A program made the translations under genes and the position numbers. Of a DNA stretch of 39,643 nucleotides, positions 1 through 8,900 are shown piece after piece; positions within the stretch are counted from its first letter, which is position 1, and every line of letters begins with the position of its first letter. The notes below the pieces were generated by a model. That model saw only the letters and a program-made list of their open reading frames with translations, did not search any database and was not told the origin of the DNA. The stretch comes from Akkermansiaceae bacterium (GTDB lineage: Bacteria; Verrucomicrobiota; Verrucomicrobiia; Verrucomicrobiales; Akkermansiaceae): assembly GCA_903837825.1 (NCBI GenBank), contig CAILVZ010000078.1, positions 1 to 39,643 of the forward strand. Reading direction: 5' to 3'.

Positions 1-1
1 C

Positions 2-148
2 AACCGCTATCAAGCAAGTCCAGGTGAGAGAAAACAGTGGGATCAACGGAGGGCATTGTATGCATCTCAGGCGAAAAAGGGGATAAGCGTGAAGGATGCC
101 TTGGGCTATGTGAGGCATCCAGGCTGGAAATGGAACGCTGACGGGTGA
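2..148 (+). CDS. C-terminal fragment of an unrecognised protein
   Basis: An open frame runs from the left window edge to a TGA at 146-148, giving 48 residues that end in PGWKWNADG. The fragment is rich in Lys, Arg, Trp and Tyr and has no stop before 146. Its composition looks like a real soluble protein end rather than noise. The start lies outside the window and I do not recognise the family. The next gene on the same strand begins about 100 bases downstream, so the two could be co-transcribed, but nothing links them functionally. Confidence 0.4.
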   Translation, partial: NRYQASPGERKQWDQRRALYASQAKKGISVKDALGYVRHPGWKWNADG

Positions 149-253
149 TGTGGGTCGGTGCGTCTTTGTTGAGGTGGCAAATTGGCCAGCCATCATCGGT
201 GATGCATCAGCCACCCAAATTCTTTGAGTGTTGCTTCAATTTGGAATCATCAA

Positions 254-3200
254 ATGTTCAATTACAAATATCATGCGGGCTCACTCGTCATCCGTTTCGT
301 GGGGGTGGTGGTCGCTGCGGGTATGTTGCCAGTTGGTGCTGAGCTCGCCAACCGGTGGTCGTTCAATGATGCCGCGGGTGCGGCCTCTGCAGGCACGGTC
401 ATGACCGATAGTGTGGGTTCAGCCGTCGCGACGGTGCGAGGCAATGGATCCACTTTTACAGGGACGGGCTTGACGATTACGGGTTCGACAACGGGCAACC
501 GATCTTTGGGTTTCATCTCTGGGTACGTGGATCTTCCGAATGGGATTATCTCATCGAAGACGAATTTATCGGTAGAAATCTGGGCCACGCCAGTTTCGGC
601 AAAGAAGTGGCAGCGCTTGTTTGATTTTGGAAGGACGACGAGTGCCACTGGATTTGGCACAGGGTCAGTGGCGGGTGAGATCAACGATGTTTCGAAGGTG
701 ACCCCAGGCACAACCACTGGGTCGGATGAACTCTTTTTGTCGCTGTGCACGGATACGAGCACACTGGCCGCACAGGTCATGGAGGCAAGGCTCAATGGTG
801 GTGGCGTCGTGACTGGCTCATCCGCATTGGCGACGACCGCGGGGACGCAGTACCATTACGTATTCACGTTTGAGGATGGAGTAGGCACCTATGGTTCCAG
901 TGGGGGGAGAATGAGTTGGTACCGAAACGGGGCCCTAGTGAGTATGGGAGATGTGGCGTTTCACTTAGCGGCGATGGAAGATGTGAACAACTGGTTAGGT
1001 CGTTCGCAATGGACTGATGATAACATGGCGAACGTCACTTACAATGAGTGCCGTATTTACGATCACGCATTGAGTGTCGCAGAGATCAGTGCGGATTTTG
1101 CCGCAGGCCCAACGATTATTACATCACCAGCACCAGTTGCGACCACGCCTACGCCGGATCATGTATGGAACTTCACCGAACAGGCGTCTTCGTCGGTGTC
1201 CAGTGGGAAAACCTTTGTGGATGCGAAGGGTGGCATCGTGATGACGCTGCGAGGCAATGGAGGTTCTTTGTCGGGAGGGGCAGTGGTGTTGCCTGGGAGT
1301 ACAAATGGGAACCAAAGTGCAGGAGGGATATCGGCTTACTTGGATTTGCCGAATGGCATTGTCTCCGCTCAATCGGCGATCAGCTTCGAGGCATGGGCCA
1401 CCCCATTGTCGTCTAAGAATTGGCAGCGTCTTTTTGAGTTTGGTCGCTGCAATATCACGGTGGGCGTGGGAGCTGCAACTGGCGAGATCATCGATACGAC
1501 CAGCGTGCCGGGCGCTTCGACGGGGTATGATAATTTGGGGCTAACCCTGAACAATGCGAATAACCTGAATAGCCAACAACTGGAGGGGCAATTTGGCGGT
1601 GGTGCGGCTAATTTTACTTTCTCTACCGCTGCGACCACGGCTGGCACGCAGTATCACTATGTGTTCATCATCGAAAATGGCGTTGGGACCTTTGGTGCAA
1701 CTGGGTGTCAGGCACGGTGGTATCGGAACGGTATGTTGCAGAATTCGAATGATTTCCCGTTTCGATCGACTGCCATGGCCGATGTGAACAATTGGATCGG
1801 TCGTTCGCTTTACACGGGAGATTCCAATTCGAATCTCTCTCTCAACGAGTTGAGGATTTACCGCCGTGCGATCACGGCGGGGGAGGTGCAGGCCAGTTAT
1901 TCAGCCGGTCCAGACTTATCCGTTGGGCCGCCTGAAGCGCTTCCAGAGGTGCCCATCCCAGAAAATCGATGGAATTTTAGTTCGACTGCAGGGTCCGTGA
2001 ACAATGGTAAATCATTCACCGATGTAGGCACAGGTGAGGTCGTTACGGTTCGGGGCAATGGCGCGACTTCCACTGGGACGAGTTTGGTTCTGCCTGGTAC
2101 CACTTCGGGCAATTCGGCAGCCGCGAGCATCTCTGCCTACCTTGACTTACCGAATGGTTTTGTTTCTGCGCGGCCAAGTGCAACCTATGAAATTTGGCTA
2201 ACTCCTTCTAGCAATAAGACTTGGCAGCGGATCTTCGACTTTGGTCGCTGCAATGTCACATTGAATAGTGCAAATGCGGGGGAAGTGATCGATGGAGCGA
2301 CCGCTCCGGGTGGCACGTCGAGCTATGATGGAATCATGTTGTCGCTTAATAACAACGACATCCTTGGAAGTCACCGCTTGGAAGGTAAATCTGGCGGTGC
2401 CCTTTCGGCTCAGGTTGATACGGACTTGAGTGGTACCACGGCCATTGGTACTGAATATCACTATGCCATGGTTGTCGATGATGGAGTGGGGTCCAGTGGA
2501 TCCGCGGGCTGCCAAGTTAGGTGGTACCGAAATGGTGGCCTGCAGGGGAGTATGGATCTCGCGTACCATCTGAACGCGATCGCTGATGTGAACAATTGGA
2601 TTGGTCGGAGCAATTGGTCTGCTGATACAAACTCCAACATGGTGATCAACGAATTGCGCGTCCATCGGCGTGCGCTCGCGCCAAAAGAATTGCTCGCTTC
2701 AGTGGCTGCTGGCCCGAATGCCACGTTCGCCCCACCTGTTGCATTGAATGATGCAGTGACGATTCATTCCGGTCAGAAGGTGGTTGCCGATGTCCTCGCG
2801 AACGACACGGGATCGCCGATTCCGTCGAGCCTGCAAATCGTGCAGGCCCCTGCAGCTGGCAGTGCTACCGTCGTGGGTGGGAAGATCCTTTATTCACACA
2901 GTGGAGGCAGCGGATCGCCCGTGACGATGAAGTATCGGATTTCTAACATCAGCGGATCCACCGCCGATGGCAATCTCACCATCAATTTTACGACATCTCT
3001 CCGGATCACCAACCCCAGTCTTGCGATGCCCGCCGAGCCACCCGCCAATGCGTGGCAGCTGGAGAATGCCCTCCCTGGGCTAACCTTTGCCGAGCCTCTG
3101 TGCATGACCTCACCGCCTGGCGATACCAAGCGGCTCTTCGTGGGTGAGCGCATGGCGAAGATCAAGCATGTCCCAGACGTTACCGCCGCATCGCCGACTC

Positions 3201-5641
3201 AGAATGTCTTCTTGGATTTACAAACGGCCATTGTAGGGCGGACACCCATTGAGACCATTGAGGGCGGTGGCAACAACGAACATGGATTGCTTGGGCTTGC
3301 GTTCCATCCCAACTATTCCACGAATGGATACTTCTATGTGGCGTACACGGTGCGCATCAGCGGCGGGTCGTACTACCAGCGCATTTCTCGATTCAAAGTG
3401 AGCAGCAGTGATCTCAATGTCGCCAATCCCACCTCCGAGTTGGTTCTGCTTCAGCAGCTCGATGAAGGAGCGAATCATGACGGGGGAGATTTGCATTTCG
3501 GGCTCGATGGCTACCTCTACTATGGCGCGGGGGATGAGGAGAATCCCAACGATTTCCGGCTTAACAGTCAAAAGATCAACAAGGATTTCTTTACAGGCAT
3601 CTTCCGCATCGATGTCGATAAACGTGCGGGCAATCTTGAGCCAAATCCTCACGCATCCATTCCGACCGACAATGGGAAGGCGCGCTTCTCTGTGCCGATC
3701 GACAATCCATTCGTTTCCACCAGTCTGGGTGGCACTTGGGATGGCACCTACAATGGCGCTACGGTAACTCCACTGAACACCGTGCGCTCGGAATTCTGGG
3801 CCACGGGATTGCGCCACACGTGGAGGTTCTCATTTGATTCGCTCACGGGTGAGCTTTGGGGCGGGGATGTTGGGCAAGACACCTACGAGGAAGTGAACAA
3901 AATCGTCAAGGGGGGGAACTATGGGTGGGTCTTCCGCGAAGGCGCTCACGACTTTGGAGGGGCCGCTAATGCTGGTTGGCCTACCAAGCCGAGTCCCTTC
4001 GTCTCGATCGATCCCATCCACGAATACATGCACACTGGCATTGCGGGTGGAGATGCTCAATTCAAGGGGAATTCCGTCGTTGGCGGCTATGTGTATCGGG
4101 GCACCCGTTTCCCATCCTTGGTGGGGAGTTATATTTTTAGCGACTCGGTGTCGGGCCATGTTTGGCAAATGAATACCACCACCGGTGAAACAGTCCGAAT
4201 TTCGGGGTTGCCAGGAGCCTATGGGGTATTCTCCGCGCAAGGGGTCGATCCCTCCAATCAAGACCTGTTGTTTGCAGCTTATCTAACAGGGAAGATCATG
4301 CGGCTTTCCAGTGGCAGTGCGGTGACCAATGGATTTCCCACGACCTTGAGTGCTACAGGGTTGTTCGCGGATTTGTCAGACCTTTCTCCCGCACCTGGTT
4401 TGATTCCGTATCAACCGAATCTAACATTCTGGAGCGACTATGCGGTGAAACGTCGCTGGTTTACCATTCCCGATGCCACTCGCCAGATCACTTGGAGCAA
4501 GGACGGAAAATGGACTTATCCTACGGGGATGGTATGGGTTAAACATTTTGACATGGAGCTCAGTCGTGGCAATCCCGCTACCAAGAAGCGGCTCGAGACG
4601 CGGGTCATGGTAAAAACGGAGACTGGAAGCTATGGCGTGAGCTATCGCTGGAATGACGCGCAGACTGACGCTACGCTGGTCGATGATGGTGGGGCGCAGT
4701 TTGACATCGCCATCGATGATCATGGCACGCCGCACACGCAGCGCTGGCAGATTCCTGGGCGCTCGAGTTGCCTAACCTGTCACACGCCCCAGGCTGGGCA
4801 CGCTTTATCGTTTAACACCCGGCAGCTCAATCGCGATGACACGATCCAGGATCAAAGCGGCAACCAACTCACGCTTCTATCCGCGAATGGCTTCTTTTCG
4901 AATTCCTTGGATCCCATCAGCACCCTTGAACGTCATGTTCGCCCAGATGAGGAGGCGTATCCGTTAGAATTGCGGGCCCGCTCGTATTTCGCGGTCAATT
5001 GTGCCTATTGCCATCAATCTGGTGGAAGTGTGGCGGGCTTCTGGGATGGTCGCGCGCACCTCAAGCTCCAAGAAACTGGGCTCATCCATGGCGTTGCCGA
5101 GAACAATGGCGGTAGCACAACGAATCAATACATCGTCCCTGGCGACACCTCGCACAGCATCGTCCTCAATCGCATGGCGGCTACCAACGGGTTTGGGCGC
5201 ATGCCTCCGCTTGCTACGAACGAGATCGACACTGCTGGAGTCGAACTGGTCACTCGCTGGATCAATGGTGAGTTGCTCGATCATCCGCTCTACGAGCAGT
5301 GGCGCGATGGCTTCTTCGCAGCGTCAGATGCCATGGGCGGCAAGGAGATCGACGCCGATGGCGATGGGATGAGCAATTACCAAGAGTTTTTGCTCGGCAG
5401 TTCCCCTGTGTCGGGGAGTGGGTCTTGGCAGGCCGCGGTGGTCAATGGGTCGCTCCAGTTTCTTCGGAAATCCCATCGTTACTACTCGATCCAAACCAGT
5501 GAGGATCTCAAGCAATGGGTGTCATGGCCCGTGCCTGAAATTGAGAACACGTACCAAGCCTCGGATGAGCAGATCCAGATCCCAATTCCCGCCAGTCCGA
5601 GCGGGAAACAATTCTTTCGGTTCCAAGTCGCCGAACCGTGA
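254..5641 (+). CDS. Giant secreted protein: three LamG domains, cadherin-like domain, PQQ-type sugar dehydrogenase propeller, diheme cytochrome c region
   Basis: This is probably an exported redox enzyme of about 1795 residues. A TTG at 224 also opens the frame, but the ATG at 254 gives a good signal peptide (hydrophobic RFVGVVVAAGMLPVGA), so I chose it. Three LamG/concanavalin-like domains follow (about 31-285, 300-553 and 571-820), each with an RW/VW-N/SF start, a DLPNG motif and a WYRNG motif. Next come a cadherin-like domain (about 829-912) and a glucose/sorbosone-dehydrogenase-like propeller (about 938-1350; GGGNNEHGLLGLAFHPNY, NHDGGDLHFG). Two haem-c motifs follow, CLTCH at 1506-1510 and CAYCH at 1583-1587, with a GRMPPL segment that could supply an axial Met. 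The order propeller then diheme region resembles the SO_2930/HNE_0200 family. The tail is a TSP3 unit (DADGDGMSNYQEF) plus a C-terminal module shared with the proteins ending at 11486 and 38037. The substrate is unknown. Confidence 0.88.
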   Translation: MFNYKYHAGSLVIRFVGVVVAAGMLPVGAELANRWSFNDAAGAASAGTVMTDSVGSAVATVRGNGSTFTGTGLTITGSTTGNRSLGFISGYVDLPNGIISSKTNLSVEIWATPVSAKKWQRLFDFGRTTSATGFGTGSVAGEINDVSKVTPGTTTGSDELFLSLCTDTSTLAAQVMEARLNGGGVVTGSSALATTAGTQYHYVFTFEDGVGTYGSSGGRMSWYRNGALVSMGDVAFHLAAMEDVNNWLGRSQWTDDNMANVTYNECRIYDHALSVAEISADFAAGPTIITSPAPVATTPTPDHVWNFTEQASSSVSSGKTFVDAKGGIVMTLRGNGGSLSGGAVVLPGSTNGNQSAGGISAYLDLPNGIVSAQSAISFEAWATPLSSKNWQRLFEFGRCNITVGVGAATGEIIDTTSVPGASTGYDNLGLTLNNANNLNSQQLEGQFGGGAANFTFSTAATTAGTQYHYVFIIENGVGTFGATGCQARWYRNGMLQNSNDFPFRSTAMADVNNWIGRSLYTGDSNSNLSLNELRIYRRAITAGEVQASYSAGPDLSVGPPEALPEVPIPENRWNFSSTAGSVNNGKSFTDVGTGEVVTVRGNGATSTGTSLVLPGTTSGNSAAASISAYLDLPNGFVSARPSATYEIWLTPSSNKTWQRIFDFGRCNVTLNSANAGEVIDGATAPGGTSSYDGIMLSLNNNDILGSHRLEGKSGGALSAQVDTDLSGTTAIGTEYHYAMVVDDGVGSSGSAGCQVRWYRNGGLQGSMDLAYHLNAIADVNNWIGRSNWSADTNSNMVINELRVHRRALAPKELLASVAAGPNATFAPPVALNDAVTIHSGQKVVADVLANDTGSPIPSSLQIVQAPAAGSATVVGGKILYSHSGGSGSPVTMKYRISNISGSTADGNLTINFTTSLRITNPSLAMPAEPPANAWQLENALPGLTFAEPLCMTSPPGDTKRLFVGERMAKIKHVPDVTAASPTQNVFLDLQTAIVGRTPIETIEGGGNNEHGLLGLAFHPNYSTNGYFYVAYTVRISGGSYYQRISRFKVSSSDLNVANPTSELVLLQQLDEGANHDGGDLHFGLDGYLYYGAGDEENPNDFRLNSQKINKDFFTGIFRIDVDKRAGNLEPNPHASIPTDNGKARFSVPIDNPFVSTSLGGTWDGTYNGATVTPLNTVRSEFWATGLRHTWRFSFDSLTGELWGGDVGQDTYEEVNKIVKGGNYGWVFREGAHDFGGAANAGWPTKPSPFVSIDPIHEYMHTGIAGGDAQFKGNSVVGGYVYRGTRFPSLVGSYIFSDSVSGHVWQMNTTTGETVRISGLPGAYGVFSAQGVDPSNQDLLFAAYLTGKIMRLSSGSAVTNGFPTTLSATGLFADLSDLSPAPGLIPYQPNLTFWSDYAVKRRWFTIPDATRQITWSKDGKWTYPTGMVWVKHFDMELSRGNPATKKRLETRVMVKTETGSYGVSYRWNDAQTDATLVDDGGAQFDIAIDDHGTPHTQRWQIPGRSSCLTCHTPQAGHALSFNTRQLNRDDTIQDQSGNQLTLLSANGFFSNSLDPISTLERHVRPDEEAYPLELRARSYFAVNCAYCHQSGGSVAGFWDGRAHLKLQETGLIHGVAENNGGSTTNQYIVPGDTSHSIVLNRMAATNGFGRMPPLATNEIDTAGVELVTRWINGELLDHPLYEQWRDGFFAASDAMGGKEIDADGDGMSNYQEFLLGSSPVSGSGSWQAAVVNGSLQFLRKSHRYYSIQTSEDLKQWVSWPVPEIENTYQASDEQIQIPIPASPSGKQFFRFQVAEP
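344..2715 (+). repeat. Tandem triplication of a LamG domain within one gene
   Basis: Three copies of about 250 codons start near 344, 1150 and 1966, a copy-to-copy spacing of about 800 bases. All share the phrases DLPNG, KxWQRxFxFGR, TxYHY, WYRNG, DVNNWxGRS and NExRxxxxAL. Copies 2 and 3 resemble each other more than copy 1: both have FGRCN followed by a VTL/ITV strand, where copy 1 has FGRTT. This is a protein-level duplication; the DNA has diverged well beyond direct-repeat level. Confidence 0.8.
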
Positions 5642-5963
5642 GGCGGGGGGGGGCGATTGTCCAAAGGAGGTGGGTAATCAGGCGGCATCGGTCCATGCGG
5701 CGATTTGGTGGGATAATTTTAGCGTAAGTTGCTTGTTGTAAATGATTTAAAATGAATATTTATCCCTAGTCATCCTAAGGATTGTTCGGATTTGTACCAC
5801 CCATGCCCCCGATTTCATTTCCGCTGAATGTCGGTTTTTTGCAAAAAATAGTCGGAACTTCACTATTCAGGAAATCCGTTTCGGGCTAAGTTTCTTTTAG
5901 ATCGGGTTGGGTTGTTCTGCTCCGGTCAACCCACAAACCCATCTCTAACAAACGAAAAAACCC
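5642..5963. other. 322-base intergenic region, probable promoter and leader of the PATR/TSP3 gene
   Basis: No gene is supported here. The first part contains a run of eight Gs and an AAAGGAGGTG element that matches a perfect Shine-Dalgarno sequence but has no start codon at a sensible distance. An AT-rich segment lies at about 5735-5765. The last 120 bases are a long leader ending in an A-rich stretch just before the ATG at 5964. A promoter for the downstream giant gene is likely but I cannot place its boxes with confidence. Confidence 0.35.
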
Positions 5964-8900
5964 ATGAATAAGCGAATGCTTCTACAATCCACCATTCTAG
6001 CTCTCGGGCTGGAAGGGTCACTCCAAGCTGGTAACACTTGGACCGGTACGACTAACCAAGATTGGAATACTGCTGCGAACTGGGGCGGTGCGTTGCCTTC
6101 AGCAGCTGCCATTACGATCAACATTGCGACAGGGAACACGCCGGTCATCACGACGGCGGTTGCTCGAACTGGTGGTGATACGCTCATTGGTGATAAAGCC
6201 AGTGGTAAACTGGATATTAATAGTGGCGGTAGCCTGTCCACTTCAAGCAAGTGGATTTTCGTAGGCACTAACGCAAACGGAAATGGGACCCTTAATGTGA
6301 ACTCAGGAGGGAGCATGACTTCCGATAGTGACATGCGTGTGGGTCGCGCTGGAGGCGCTAAAGGCAATCTTAAGGTCGACGGTGGCACAGTAAGTGTCTA
6401 TGGCATTGTGAATGAAAACACATCATCCAACACCTTCGCGTTCTTGAATGGGGCGAATGTGACCACCATCGGGGGTACGGCGCTGACAAAGATGACCATC
6501 ACGAATCTCAGTGGTAGCGTCAGTTTGCAAGGTGGCGATCAGACCTTTGCTGCTGGCAATCATAACATTGCATCGGGTGGTTCGTTTGATACCTCCGGCC
6601 AACTCTACATCGGAAGGGCCCTCACGACGGCTCTGACCGTGGACACCGGAGCAGGGTCCGTGAATGTGGGAAGTTGGTTGCCCGTTGGTATTGGTATTGG
6701 GGGCAATGGCACCATCAATCTCAATGGAGGGACCCTGAATGCAACCGACGTTAGCACAACGGCATTCACCACCATTGGTGCAGATAACAACGCAGTGGGT
6801 GTGGTCAACCAAAGTGGTGGAACCTGGAACCAAGGCGGCACAGGTATCGTCTTGGGTGAGGGAGGCAGCGGCTCAGGCACCTACAATCTCAATGGCGGTT
6901 ATCTGAACACCCTGAAGATCTGGAAGGGCACCGGTAGCGGCACCCTCAACCTCAATGGTGGAACCTTGCGCGCCAAAGCGAGTGCGGTGGACTTGATTGG
7001 AGCGACGGTCACCACCAATGTGTTGTCGGGCGGGGCGAAAATCGACACGGCCACCTTCAGCGTGACCGCGAACTCGACCCTCACTGGGGTGGGTGGTCTT
7101 GAGAAGCTGGGTGATGGCACCCTCTCGCTTACCAAAGCGAATACCTATGCGGGTAACACCACGGTGAGTGGTGGGCAGTTGACGCTCGCAGACAATGCAT
7201 CGCTCAAGTTTGTGGTCGGTGCTGTTGGCGTGAGCAACAAGATTACTGGAAATGGTACCCTTCAGCTTGATGGGGATTTCGTCATCGATCTGGCGGGCGC
7301 GAGTAGCACCGTCGGAGATTCTTGGACGCTTGTAGACGCGAGTACCCTCAACGAGACCTACGGTTCGACCTTCTCGATCCCAGGCTGGTTCCAGCCTTCG
7401 ACGGGGGTTTGGCAGTCCTCCACTCAGCCATACACCTTCACCCAAGCGACGGGTGTGTTGACGGTCGTCAATGCCGACTCCGATGCGGATGGGCTCGTGG
7501 ATGCATGGGAAATCGCCAACTTCGGCAATCTCACTCCGACCTCCACGGATGACCCCGATGGTGACGGATTCAATAACCTCGCCGAGGCGACTGCTACGAC
7601 CAATCCAAATAGCGCAACCTTTACGCCGAACGACACCGATGGCGATGGCTTGGCAGACGCATGGGAAAGGACCTATTTCGGTAGTCTTACTCCGACTGCA
7701 TCTGATGACGTCGATGGTGACTTCGACTCGAACTTGATCGAGCAAGCCAATGGTAAGAGCCCCTTGCTTGCCTCAGAGTTCAGCGATGCGGACTCCGACG
7801 GCATGAATGATGGTTGGGAGACCGTTTATTTCGGCAGTATCTCTGCAAAAAATGGTTCTGCCGATACGGACGGTGATAACTACACCGACCTTCAAGAATT
7901 CCAACAAGGCACTAACCCGACCAATGCCGCGTTCTCGCCGTCATTTGTCAAACTGGCTCACCGTTGGAGCTTCAATGGGAACCTGACTGACACGGTCGGA
8001 GGCAGCAATGCAACGATTCAAAATGGCACGACCGATGGAAGTTTGGTTGCCACCGTGGGTGCCTCTGCGGTTACCCTAACGGGTGGTGCCAAGGCAAACG
8101 CGCAGTGGGTCAAGCTCGGAAGCAATTTGCTTCCCGACCGCAACACCCCGTGTGCGATCGAGTTGTGGGCCACTCGCGACGCTGTTCAGAACTGGGCGCG
8201 GATCTTTGATTTCCACTCCGGAACAACTGAAACCTTGTTGATGTCATGGAACACTGCCACCACGGCGGCAACGGATCGCGTCCAGTGGGTGGATGCAGTC
8301 ACCGGCACTTCAAACAACACCAACGCTTACTCCTCAAGCGTCAAGTATCACATCTTGATGACCATCGAGCCAGCGGTCGCGCGTGATAGTTCGGTGGTCA
8401 CTTGGTACTCGGCACCCGCCTATGATGGAACGACCAACTTGGAGCTGGGCGCTTCCCGTGGATCGTTCACGGTCGCTAACAGCCTTGCGTTCATGAATGA
8501 CACCATCGATGCTCTGGGTTATTCTCCTTGGCCAGATAACACCGCAAGTGCCACTTACGACGAGGTTCGCCTCTGGGATGGTGTCATCCCGCAGTGGTCT
8601 CGTGAAGCCCTTCACAAGCAAGGCCCTGATAATGCGGCGATCGCCGACTCAGACAGCGATGGCATGCCTGATGCCTACGAGGTCAGTGTCTTTGGCGATC
8701 TCTCGAAGACCGCTTCCGCCGACGCCGACAACGACGGCAGCACGAACATCCAAGAGATGGCCGCAGGAAGTATCCCTACCGATCGGTTCTCCAGTCCGGG
8801 CGATTCCGATGCAGACGGCTTACCCGATGCGTGGGAGATTACCTACTTCGGTAACTTGAGCGAGACCGGTGGCGGAGATCCAGACGGTGATCTTGCAGAC

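Noticed and set aside
5655..5670. Perfect Shine-Dalgarno-like AAAGGAGGTG
   Set aside because: No start codon at a usable distance; only a very short GTG frame touches it, so a gene is not supported.
6873..7745. 290-codon minus-strand open frame
   Set aside because: Antisense shadow of the same giant gene, with no motif or start context.
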